Origin: Ziziphus jujuba
Taxonomy: Eukaryota > Streptophyta > Magnoliopsida > Rosales > Rhamnaceae
NCBI RefSeq assembly: GCF_031755915.1
Contig: NC_083379.1
Span: 20,656,001-20,720,000, forward strand
Length of the DNA: 64,000 nt
Reading direction: 5' to 3'
Shown: in pieces, positions 20,694-36,916 of the stretch
Layout: each line of letters begins with the position of its first letter
Numbering within the stretch: the stretch's first letter is position 1
Notes under the pieces: model-generated
Seen by the model: only the letters and a program-made list of their open reading frames with translations
Told to the model about the DNA's origin: nothing
The model's database searches: none
Made by a program: the position numbers and the translations under genes

Positions 20694-22339
20694 AAACCTT
20701 TTGTTCTTTTAACTCATGATTCCGTCCTTCAAAAGTGGATTGGATTAGTTTTAAGGAAGAGTTGGTCCAGTCACTTTCCCTTTCTCCTGTACACTTCCTT
20801 CGACCAAACAAGGTACAGGATCTCCATATCTTTTCTCTCCCTTTTCTCCTCAAATGCATATGTGCCAACATGCCTGTAGTTGTCTAGATTAATGTTCTAA
20901 TTTTGATCAGTAGTTCTTGATATACAGTCAACCATGGATATTAGATTGAATTTATTAATAACAACCATGATTCATGGATCATTATGATGATATACATGTC
21001 CACCTCCTCCACTCTCATAATATTCATTCACACTTTCTTTTTCTTTGCATTTTACACATATCATTCTTAATCTTTACCAGATGATTTATTATCTCGTTTC
21101 ATTTAGATAACATAATGGTGAACAAATTGATTAAGCAAATAAATTCTGCCTTATTTTGAGAATTATATGAATTATGAAACATAACAAATTATAATCCTTG
21201 AGTTGGTTTATCTAATTTATGAGGTTTCGTAAATTCTGTTTAACTCTTCTTTTTGTTTTTTGTTTTTTGTTTTGTTTTTTTTGTTTTTTTTGTGGTAACT
21301 CTTCTGTTTTGTACAACAAATAGTGGTAAATTAATTATTTCATTGATTCATTGTGGAGCGGAAGACGTCAGGCATGACAAACCCTCAAGGAGATCTAGAA
21401 GTTGGCAAAGACAAATTAAGATATAATGATGATTAATTCAGGTCAATTCTATTTCATTTGGTCAACCACTTATTTTCCTTTGCGGCATTGGAATATTGGT
21501 TTACCTCTATATAAATAGTATGCTTATCTAGATGAATTGGTTGATCAAATCTAGTACAAATTCTCTCTTTTTCCCCTACGCCAATAAAACAAATGCTTCA
21601 AGAAAGAGAAAAAAAAGAAAATGATAATAATAAGACAAATTTGTTCTTCAGTCAATAAGACTAATGCTGCTGGTTTGTTGGAGTTAGTTGGGAGGGAGAA
21701 AGGGGAAGAGAAAAAGATACATGTGCAGGAAGTTCTAGAGTGGTTCCACTTTGACTAGTATATATATATATATATCTATAAAATATTAATATTTTAAAGA
21801 AAGAAGGAAAATAGAAGATAAGCATAAACCTTATTTAATTATTATCGCATAGAATGTGACTACTCCTTTTGTTAGCTTTCTTGATCAAATGCCAAAAAAA
21901 AGACGAAATGCTAGTCCTGCAGCTAACTATGTTGCAAAAATGTTGATTCACTGCAATTTTATTTAATTTTTCAGCCATAAATTCCCAGCATCAAACCAAA
22001 ATCTGACACAAATTTTGGTTCGTAAGTTTATATATTTTATCACTCCAGCAAAAAAAAATAAAGTTTATTATTTATCACTAAAATAATGACAGAAGTTCGT
22101 GGACTGTGGTTTGAGAGTTTTTCTGACAGAGATATAGCAACGGCCTAAACATACTGAACTTTTTGTCACAAAATCAGTTTTAGTAACATTTTGTAGTGAC
22201 AGAATCTAAAGTGGCTGCTGACATGATTTGATGCGGTGTTTTGTCCAATTGATTTGAGTATTGGTGCAAACGTTAGGCAGGGGTCTACTGCTATCAGTTT
22301 AAAAATTATTCCATTTTACTTTCTTACATAAGTCTTGAA

Positions 22340-22374
<35 letters not shown>

Positions 22375-23945
22375 AAATAAATATGTAACATTTATATGGG
22401 GTGAATATTATAAAAAAGCTAGCTAGTAATGGCCACCAAACGTATTGATTAAGAAACTATAGCGTTTGGTAAGATGCTACGTGGTTACTTAGGTCAATAC
22501 TGGTGGCCTAGTTGCCTGAAATAGCCTTTTTTTTTTTTGTTTTTTTTTAAAAAAAAAAAACCTAGTACGTATATATTCTTTCTAGCCTAGACCTTTGCAG
22601 GTTAATTTATAAATTATGAAGGAAATTATTGTACATCCTGTTCGTTATATTTTATATAATAAATTATATGTACTGACGAGTAATTAATTAAAACTTTATT
22701 TATAAATATGATGGTCCTTAAATGCTTCATCTTTCAAATTCTATTCATGAAAATAGCTCATATGTTCCTCAATTAATCATTTCATTCCTTCAATACAGAT
22801 ACAAAATAAATGTATGGTTATATGAGACTTCCAATTTGCGTTACAACGAATTGAGATAATGATGAAAAGTATCTTCTAAAAACTCTTTAATAAATTTATG
22901 AGGATCACCGAAAAGGTAAGTTACATAGGAGTCTCTTATTTTGTTGTCTAATCTCATATAAGTAATGATACATTAAAATTTGTTAACGTTGTAATATTAA
23001 AATATAATGATGTATTAAACATCGAAATTATTCTGTTAATTAATGATATAAAATTTAAATTTAAATTGAATAAGTAATAATTTTTAATAATTGATAATTA
23101 ATAGATATTTAATATAAGTTAAAATTATTTGTGACAGATAAATCATTCATCAAATGTATGTTGAATTTATATTATTTATATGAAAATGTGAAGCTTATAG
23201 AATTCCTTTTATTTAATTTTTTAATTTTTTGCTGGAAACTTATCAAATTCCATTTAATTTGTCAACGTACAATTTTATGCATAGTTTATCCCATAATCCC
23301 ATTAACATGGTGATGTCCCATCAAATCAAAGCCAGCGCTCATGTAAGAGTCCACATGCCAAATGGAAGTGGTTGCAACTTTAATGAGACTACTTAATGGC
23401 TGAAGCACTTTTGTTATATTTTTTCGTTGTCTAGATCAACCAATTAAATGTACTTCTGGGCAAGCGAGCCATTTATTGACATGTTTCATGAAGCACGTGG
23501 AAAAAGTCAGCTTTAGTTTATTCAAATAATATTTATTAAACTTTGTCCACTTCTTTTATACATTTAAAATATATTATATAAAAAAAACAACGTTAATATA
23601 TGCAAATATACATTCTTACTTAAATAAAATAACAAAACAATAGATGCTTATATAATAATTTAATTACTACCTTATTAACAAAGAAAATTTAATTACTAAG
23701 TTTCAGAGACTTCAGTCAGCTGGTGATTATATATAATGTTTCCTTTACAAACAAAAATACAGACAGCAAAGAAGAATGTTTCAGTTTTAAATATTTTTTT
23801 TTGAATAGTTTTTATTTTTAAATTTGTTGATCATTGAAATCTGAGTATTCATATCATTATAGAGGGAAGTGAACAACTATGTATCAAAGCAAAGTTAACA
23901 TATCAAAGCAAAGTTAATATATATATTATATAATAATTCAAGCAA

Positions 23946-23976
<31 letters not shown>

Positions 23977-26900
23977 TATATAATAATTGAGAAACATGGA
24001 GGCAGGTGTTATAATATATTTAATTGAGGTCTATAGACCTAATTAGGTGGCTAAAAGCATCATTCTACTTCTAAATATCGGTCCTGGATAAGGTTGTGGG
24101 AGAGATGAGACATAATTTCTTTCATTCAATGTCATATCAAACAGCATATATACATGAGCATACTAAATTATCTCTTTGTTTTTTTTTTTTTTTTTGGCTT
24201 TGGCCCCCACCGCAGCCAAGATTGAGCCTGCTCACAGCGACTTAGCAAGAATGACCATTGCCATTTTGACTGCCACCTCAGAAATTAAATTATCTTAGTC
24301 TTATTTGTCCGCCTTCTATCCTTTTTATTTATTATTTATTGCTGGAAATTGTTGGAGAGAATATTCAGTGGGATGGATGCACCGTGCGCGCGGTACTCAT
24401 TTCTATCGGTATGACCTACTTCAGGTGTGGTTTGCATCACTGCTCTCCGAATTCATGGCCTGTGTGTTGTAAATTGCCCTCTAAATTATGAAATTAACAG
24501 CCGCATCCTTTAAACTTTCCAAATATGCTTTTTGAACACAATTGTTTAATATTTTTTTGTTTTTTTTTTTGTTTTTGTTTTCTTGAAGTTATTACATTGA
24601 AAAAGGTGCAACAAAGATTAATTTTAATAAAATGACTCATGATTTCAACCTGCCCACAATTATAATCTAAAAAAAGAGGGGAAAATTAAAAAAGTTGTCT
24701 TTGCTTAGCAGTACTATTTGGAAAGTTCAAAGGTGCAGCAGCTAATCTCACCCCATCTTTAATGCTTTGTTTATTGGACATATCCATTCAAAAAAGTTTT
24801 GATCTATTGAAATTACGGATAATTTTTTTTTAAAAATATCATTAATGGTGATGTGCAAAATCTTTATCAAACTGAGATGACATCTAAGAAAAAAATAAAA
24901 TTGCTTAATAGATTTTTTTACTTATGAAAGATTTGCTAGAAAGTGTAAGCTATAAATTTAGCTTATATTCTCTTTTCTTTTTTTATCGATTTACAACCTT
25001 TTGTCTTTTCTTTCTCTTCTCTTTCAACATATCAACTAATTTCATTTATAATTATAAGCAAAATTTATTAAAGAAGAATTTTAAATAAATATTATTTATT
25101 GATAGATACTATACTACCCAAGCATTATCACCTTTTATACCTTTTGTCGTCGCGTAAGCTTCAATGAATAGAATAATTGAAGATGTTTTTATAATTCAAG
25201 GATAATTTGCAACAAAGAGGATAATTAGAGGGCATTAGTGTAAAAAAACTCCTTTTTTGGCGTCGTATATTGTATTAATTCGATATGTCACTATTTTTCC
25301 TATTATACTTTAAAAGATTAGTTCTCTACATACGCACATAAATATTATATACATATATATATGCAATTAAATTCAAATTAAGTCTTTAATATCAAAATCA
25401 ACATTAAGGTTTTTTTTTTTTTTTTTTTTTTTAAATTTTGGATCGTATTAAGAGTTGAAATTTAAAATTATATTTATTAATCACGGATCCTGACATAGTT
25501 TATTTTTTCTAAATATGATTTTAGTTTGTCATTCAATTTATATTTTACCATTTATAAATTTTAAATTCTAACCATTAATATGATTTGAAAACTAATAAAG
25601 GAATACATAATATTAAAACTATCAGTTTTTTATGATATAAACATGACTATATATATATATATATAAATTTTATTATCTAAAATTATCTAGACAACACATC
25701 CATACGTAGATAGGTGTATATAAATTCTGAACACACTTATATATATATATATATATATCTATATATAGATAGATGATTTCTTGATAAATCTCGGATATCA
25801 TATTCTAGATAAAAAAATTCTCATATGTAGTGGATTTCATTATAAATTTGACACTTTTATGGTAAATGTTATTACGCCAAAGCACCTATGCCTAGCTTGT
25901 TTGCTATTCTGTTTTGTTGCAACTTGTGTTTTTCTTTTCTCGTTTGGTAATGTGTTCAATTAATCAAGTCGTTGATATGAATATTTGTCGTATTTTTACT
26001 TGTAAAAGTTGGACAGAAAGTAGTAAGAAGCAGTGGAGATAATCTCTTAGGGAAAAACTAGTACCATATTAAATTGCTCATTTGCTCTCTTTGGTGGAAG
26101 AAAAGCTAGCTTGTACACGTACTAATGAGGTATGTTCCATTAAACTTTTACACAAAACAGACTCTAATTTGTTCAGCGTATAATATATATATATATATAT
26201 ATATATTTACATTGGCCGTCCAACAAATCAAGAAATATTGCAATAGGCACCCACATGTCCATCGTGTGAGTTAGTATCTCATGTTGTGATGCATGTCACT
26301 TACGATTTTAATTAGTTGAATGGTGAGCTATATCCTAGTGAGCTTTGCCGTCGATTTGCTCTTTTCCTTCTCTAAATTGTCCAAACTTCTTATTAATTAG
26401 TGGTATTGAATCGACTGCCATAAATGGATGAAATAAATTAATAAATATATAGATTAGGTGGACATCCATTGGCCAATACAAAGTTGGACATAGATGTGGC
26501 AAAACCTTAATCCTTTCGGTACCAAAAGGATGAAGCATTAGAATGAAAGAATAATCCTTTTATATGTGTACATTCATTAAGACTGTTTTAATAGAATTTT
26601 TATTATTAGTTATTAGATTATTTTGAACGTTAAAATGTATGAGTAAGTGAAATAGTAAAAATACTTAAAGAATAAAATAAACTCTATAATTATTTTGACT
26701 TAAAAAATTTTATATATGAGTATATGTAATTGTGCTAAAGAATACAATTAAAAAACTATGTCTTTAAGGAAAACTATGTCTTTAAAGGATAGTTCAAGTG
26801 ATAAAAATTGTACTCAACATATATATATAATATAAGTGATATTGTTGAACAAATATTTGAGGTAATTAAATTGATATAATCATTCTTTCGGAAGCATATG

Positions 26901-27504
26901 ACCAGGAAAAAAGAAAAACCCTTTTAATTTTTAGGCAAAAGTATGGCTAGGTATATTTGAATAATTAACAAGTTAAAGGGACAAATAAGCTATTAAATGG
27001 AATAATCTCCATCTCATTATATCAACTCAAATAAAGTTGCAATCCAAGTCATTGTTCAACAACCAAACCAACTTGCTTGGTTTGGTTTCATTCCTTTCAC
27101 CACTTTGGGTTCATATCAGATTCAATAGTCATTACGCACAAGGTTCGCCACAAAACTCATCTTTCTTCTTTGTAATGATGAGATTCTTAAGAGCTATAGC
27201 GGTATACCTCTTATTTATTTATTTCTTCTTTTCTATACTTTCAGAGAACACCATCAATTTGGAATATATACCAAAAATGTCTTTTCAATTTCTGACATGA
27301 TCATTGACTGGCAAGAACGTGGTCTAAATGGAACAGAAAGAGATTGTCACATCTATATGAACTGGTTTTAATCATGGAAAGATATGCACCCTTCAATTGT
27401 TCTATGACTTTGAAACAGTAGATTTGAAATGATGGTACACCCATCTTTATACTTTTGGATAGCTAAGCCTTGGGCCTGAGCATTTAGGCAATTATAATTT
27501 GTCG

Positions 27505-27541
<37 letters not shown>

Positions 27542-30062
27542 TTTTTTATAGTAGGACCGTTATAGAATTGGATCTAAATTCGCATAAAGATATTATATAA
27601 GAAAAAAGTATCGTTTTTTTTTTCAGGATAAAAACGGATATTACACTAACAAAAAAAAAAAGTTACCTTATTCAAAACCATTGATTTGCATCAGCTTTGC
27701 TCCTGGTTCGCATGCAATTCTATTCGGACGGTCTTAATCATAAAATCGCTCTATATATATATATACTTCTATACTTTTTTGGAGATAAAAATCAAAATAT
27801 CTAGGTGATACACATTCTGTAATATATTATAGAACATTAAACTCTATTTAAATGTCTCACAATATTTTACCGTGTTATTCAATAGAATAGTATCATGACA
27901 TATATATATATATATATATACATACACATCAGATTCTAAGACAGCCCCATTGGTTCATATACAAATCTGCAAATAATTGGCCTGGTTTGTTATATATCCA
28001 CTTTGTTTACTGGATAAACCTAGCTATTGCAGACTTCAACCGAAAAAAGCCTAGCTAATGCAGATCATAGGCTCCTGTTTCATACTGCATAAAACATTTT
28101 CAAATCTAGCCAGCTTTATCTATAATTATGGGAGTATCCATGTATACATATATAGTTATGACGTTAAGTCATACAACCAAGTGGTTATAATTGTATTGAT
28201 GATTTGGTGAGTACTAATTTTTTGCTTGGGTAGGAGAAAATCTATCATATTTTTACACTTACAAGATATATGGAATTCACATATCCTCTTCAGTGAGTGT
28301 AGGAGTATGTATTATGGGATTCGCCAAGCAAAAGAAAAAACAGTATGTATACTGGGAGTATTATTATCTTTTCAAGAGGTGGGGTTTACTATTAGCTTTA
28401 AATAAAGAATTAAGATCCAAATTAGCTAGTTTTGCTCTATAAATGACCTTTTGAGGAGTTTATTTACCGGTCAAATTCCCCTCATTTGTAATTACCCTGT
28501 TATTCTTGATATAGAATATATATTGTGTATATCATTAGAACATATTGGATAGTTGGTTTCGCGTATTACCATATATAACTTAAGATATATTTGACAATAT
28601 TTTATATGATATGATAACATGATATATATGAATCTATACAATATTATTAGTATTTGAGTTGTCGTAATAGCATTGGATCACTCTAATATTGTTGGGTCCA
28701 TAACAATACCAATATGATATGACAAATTAGTTAACAGGTTGTTGATAATGAAACAAGATAACAACTTGTTAATATGTTAATCAAAATACTTTAATAATTA
28801 TATTATATTTATTGATATTTATTACTTCTTAATACTACTCAATATTATTTTTTTTATATGTAATATTTTAATTCATCTATTTAGTATTTAATTTTGTAAA
28901 TATAATTTTTTTATACGACTAATTATTTATTAAAATATAATTTTGTAACTGATTATTTTTTATTTTAATATCTTTTATATAATTATTTTTATTTTACTTA
29001 AAAATAAATTTTTATCATTGGACTCAATAGGTTAAATGGGTTACATAATAATTTAATAAATAAATTTGGATTTTTATATTTTAGCATGAAAGCTTAATTA
29101 ATTATTTTTGCATAAAATATTTTGATACACGACATAACACGAAACGATACAAACACCACATAACATACATGATACTATGTTTAACTTAAGAACAAATATA
29201 ATTGACAATGATTATATGTCCTTGAACTTTTTTTTCTTTTCTTTTTCCTTTTTACCTCTTGGATATAAAAGATATCTTAGGGCCTGTCTTGTAACATTAA
29301 CAATTTTTCATTTTACAAATTGGAAAGAAAAATAACCAAAAATGCTTTTGGTAGCTTTATTTAAAATTTAGAATTAAAAAAAAAAGTTGAAAACATTATC
29401 TAAAATATGGATAAATTTAGAAATCATCCAAAAGATGTTTTATATGAATATGAACAATTTTAAAAATAAATATATAAAAGGATATAAATAATATTTGTTA
29501 CTTTCAATAAAAAAAAATATTTTATACAGATAAATACCGTCTTTTACATATAATACACACAAATATGAATAATGATTACCATTTTCAACAAAAAATACAT
29601 GGAACAAAACTATTAAACTAAATGTTTCATTTTTGCTAATAAATTTAAATTTAGATTGATTACCATATGAGAAAAAATGCATAAAACAATATAAAACTTA
29701 TCTTTTTATTAATGTTGACCAAATTTGGAAAGTGTTGAAAAAAATATATTTTTAAAGAAATCTAATTGAATATTGTTACCAAATATATAATAAAATATTG
29801 TTATCAAATATATAATATAGGAAATAGATATTCCAATTTCACGAGCAATAACCATTAGTATACCAAACATGGTTTCTCATTCCTTAAAAATTCATGATTT
29901 GTGACATAAAACATTTTCCTTTTACTCTCTAACAATCCATTTTCTTTATTATCTTTTAGATATTTATCCCTGCCTTGTAGGATTTGATTTATTCTTTTAT
30001 TCTCAAACAAATTAATAGGGAAAGTCTAACCAAAAGTTTTTTTAAAGTATCTATAATAGTAA
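20694..30062. other. Long AT-rich gene-free stretch
   Basis: About 9.4 kb without recognisable coding sequence. It contains many (TA)n tracts (about 21757-21775, 22343-22371, 23946-23975, 25740-25759, 26184-26207, 27509-27538, 27900-27919) and poly-T runs (24179-24196, 25410-25432). A small TATA-like promoter motif at about 21508-21518 (CTATATAAATA) has no visible gene after it. Around 29100-29170 is sequence of the 'cacgacataacacgaaacgatac' kind, reminiscent of dispersed plant repeats. No known conserved plant microRNA was found on reading. Confidence 0.5.
29279..29880. mobile_element. Possible degenerate MITE
   Basis: Begins 'gggcctgtcttgtaac', like the GGGCCTGTTTGGTAAC ends of common plant MITEs, and diverged 'gttaccaaa' and 'taccaaac' motifs occur about 500-600 bp later in inverse orientation. 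The right boundary and target duplication are unclear. Confidence 0.3.
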
Positions 30063-30515
30063 GAGCATCTCCAATGGCTTTATATATTTATTCTGTTCAT
30101 TTAAAAATCCTTTGTCACATCAGATAAATACATAAAGCTTTAAAAAAAATAATCTCCAATAGTTCTATGCATTAGTTTTGTCAAACTAATGTGACAATAA
30201 AAGAAATAGAAGCTGTGAAAGACACTGTTTACTTCTGAAAGCTCTGTTAGATAGGCTGAGTCAGCATTTTATTTATTTTTATTGACTTTTATTAAAAAAA
30301 AAAACTACTACATGTGCTTTTGATTTTTTTGATTAGATATAATTTTAAAATAAAAAATTACATATTAGTATTTCAGGATATTTTAAAATAGAACCTATTG
30401 GAAATGAATTATCTAAAACATTATCTATAAAATAGAAAAAATACCATATACACATGAACATTTTCTAAAATTAATGCCACATAAACTCCAATAGAAAAAA
30501 TTATTGGAAATGCTC
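30063..30515. mobile_element. Tourist-like (PIF/Harbinger-type) MITE
   Basis: 453 bp bounded by GAGCATCTCCAATGG on the left and its diverged inverse ATTATTGGAAATGCTC... ending 30515 on the right. A 3-bp target duplication TAA lies at 30060-30062 and 30516-30518, the size and type used by PIF/Harbinger elements. The interior is AT-rich, non-coding and contains further 'ctccaatag' copies near both ends. 'GAGCATCTCCAA' ends are widespread in plant genomes. Confidence 0.75.
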
Positions 30516-31928
30516 TAAATGTGGACTACTAAAGATAATTTGACAATATTGATATTTAAGCGGCATAAATTGATAGTTAAAATAATTATTCTTTAATTAT
30601 ATTATACAAAAAGCCCATTAATGATTATTAATGGCTATTAATCAATTATATATTCTATTAACTTTTTGTTTTTTAAAAAAAAAATAATAATTTTTAAAAA
30701 AAAATTTGACATTTTATGAAAAATAAAAAATATATGATAAAGTCTTTAAAAATAGACATTTGCCTTGATAATATTTAAGTTGAATTAGATTGATATTCAT
30801 TTAAGACATTTATATTGAAAAATAATTTTCTTAAAATGTTACCCACATTGCTTATGTGTTATATCTATTTTAACAATTCACAAAGTTAATTGAAGATGCT
30901 ATTTGGTAGCTGGTAAATACTTAGGAAAGTAAGCAAAGGTTGGGATGGTCGGTGGACCGGGGAAGAATGAGAGTATGCATCCCCTAAATTTCGGTTTGCT
31001 ATTGACTCGTATATATTTCATGCTATTGGAAGCACAAAGAAAGGCGTAGTCTGAGTATGTAAACACCATCTTTAAACTCATTCAAGCGACAAAGCACGTC
31101 TCCTTTATTTTTATTTTTATTTTTACTTTTTCCCCTTTTCTACCAACCATGGATATGGTTTTCAAGGTCAGTACAAAAATTAGTATATTTAATTAAGTAG
31201 CTCTAGATTGTCTCAAAGTTATATAAAACACATATGCACCCAAAATATTTGTCAAATATATTTGTATTCTCATTGGCCTCGTTCATGTGACCATGATTCA
31301 ACAACCCACAAGACAAAAATGGAGGTACCACTCACCTTCATGCACATGCAAGAATACTCTTTGCTAGAAACTGAGTAAATCCATGTCAGATGCCACACCA
31401 TACCGAATTGGCAACCTGATGAAAATCATGTTGCCACGTCCGAATCTTCTTTCTTCGTAAATCCACAAATTTTTTTTTTTTTTAATTTAAAATTTCATAT
31501 TTGACTCATTTTGTTTAGTGGATACACTTAGAATACATTGCTCATCCCCACGAGTATAAATAGTCATGCGGTCCTTTCGTATGTTTCGGCTAATCCTAAG
31601 AAACAATCTAGAATGCTATCTAAACTACAGTTTTGTCCTTAGGGTCTTTAGAATTTGTGCTGGTACCTGCTTGGGGTGTAAAATGTCGTTGTAGTTTTAT
31701 TGTTCTGGTCCATAAATGCTTTTTTAATATTCAAACGTTATATATTTTAATACTTTTCACTAGATTTTTAATTTCAAGTACTATAAAGAATAGGTAGTTT
31801 TTCCCTGATCAGGGAACAGTTAGGAAGTAGACAACAGTTTCTTCTTGCTTGTTATTTGTCTAGTCTGAGAATCCACCATCATTACCATTTGATCTCTCTA
31901 AATTTGTGTTATTTTTTCTGGTTCCAAT
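30516..31928. other. Upstream region of the carboxypeptidase gene
   Basis: AT-rich until about 31080, then mixed. TATAAATAG at 31555-31563 is a good TATA box about 370 bp upstream of the start codon at 31929. The leader would be long or spliced. No coding sequence was found here. Confidence 0.5.
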
Positions 31929-35161
<3,233 letters not shown>

Positions 35162-35990
35162 AGTGGATATAGTTATATGCTACAATGATGTATGGAGAAT
35201 GCTTTAAGAGCACTCTTAAAAGATTTTGCTTCTAGTGTTAGTGCTTGTCAATATAGCTGAAAAATGCCAAAAATGAAAATAAGAAAATGGTGGGGGGTGT
35301 GCAACTCTTCACAGAGGATGATCTTTCTTTCCTTGTGTGGAAAACAATTCTTTGTAGTGATTATAAACATATATAGTACAAATACATGGAAAAAGTTAGT
35401 TACAGTACTACTTTTGAAACCGGAATAAGGGATGCTTTATAAAATAGGAATATTACATAAATGCTGGTAGGTTACAATTTAATTTTTTTATTTTAAAAAT
35501 TACAACTAATATCTTTAAAATAATGGATAATATTTATTTTAATTAAAGAATGTGAATAAAATAATAAAAGGAATGTATAATAATTTTTTAGAATTTAAAT
35601 AAAGGTTGATGATATTTTTTAAATTAGAAAAATTAAATTGTGTATTTAAATCAAACTTCGAGACAGATAGATGAAATTACACTTACAAAATGCAAAAATT
35701 CAATAACAGTGCAATCCAACACCGATATTGCAATGCAATACTTATAATGAATCAATCCAATACAAGAAAAATAATACAGCATACTAGCCCCAGATTCCAC
35801 TTTTATTTTATTTTATTTTTTGGGTTGGTGGGACCATAACTCATGAAAAGTCAAATTACTTTTATCAAACCACTTACATCATAAAAAGCTGGTATTAAGG
35901 ATCTATTATTCAACTTCATAATTAATTAGGCAAACCAGTATATTGTCTTCCATCAGCTGAATTTTATTAGTGGTGAATAATATATTTAAT
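35162..35990. other. Spacer between two convergent genes
   Basis: Holds the 3' UTRs of the carboxypeptidase (left) and terpene synthase (right) and AT-rich DNA between. Nothing else was recognised. Confidence 0.6.
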
Positions 35991-36884
35991 CTAAATGAAG
36001 CCAAAGCTGAACTTTGGTGGGGATATTGCCATATTCCAAAACCCATTTCTTGAAGCATTATTAATCCCAGAAAGCTGACGTGGAACTGATGTAATCCTGA
36101 CATAGTTATATTTCAAGAAAGGACCACCAAAATGACAGTTGATAGTGGGACAACATTTCTTTGTAGGTTGTGAAGGAAGAGACAGTGGTTTGTAGATCGC
36201 TTTGTTGATGTCTTCAATCATTTCTGTGTTGGAATCGAAGCGATTGGAGGAGTGGAAAAACATCTGAAATGTTTTCAAACAAGAGAGATGAAACTGCCTG
36301 CATGCTTTGGGAAGATCGTTAAAGCCATCCATTAGAACTTGCTCAATAAACTCCATCTTTTTCTTCTCTACTATCTCTTTTACGTATTCAATTGTCCCTT
36401 CCATGTCCGCCTCTGGGTTGTTTTGCAGGCATAGTAGAATGGAGTTTATCTTTCCTTCACATTTTTCCTTCTGTGGGTAATATAATTATCCCATTTAAAA
36501 TGAAATATATATATATATATATAAGTACAGATTTAAGGAAATTCAAAAATAATAATTATTATAAGTTAAGCAATAATATATACACATATGCATAAATTCA
36601 TTACCTGATAACTTTGCATGTCGTTCAATAAACGAGCAATGACCATGAGCAGTTTCGTTATGTTTTCATATTGGAATGGGCGGAGTTTGGATTCTGGCAA
36701 GCTTGGAGTCAAGAAACATGAAGGTGGCAGGACAATGGTGTGGGCCGCAATGGAGATCATCCCCGTTTGAAGATATTCATCTATTGATGGTATGTACTCA
36801 CTCCTACTCCAGTTAGACTCCGTCATCCATGAATCAAATGTTTCATACCACTGTACATTATACCATAAAAAGATATTTAAGAAG

Positions 36885-36916
<32 letters not shown>

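Noticed and set aside
20694..30062. A microRNA or small gene in the long gene-free stretch
   Set aside because: I read for the common conserved plant microRNA sequences and for long hairpins and found none. The isolated TATA-like motif near 21510 is not enough.
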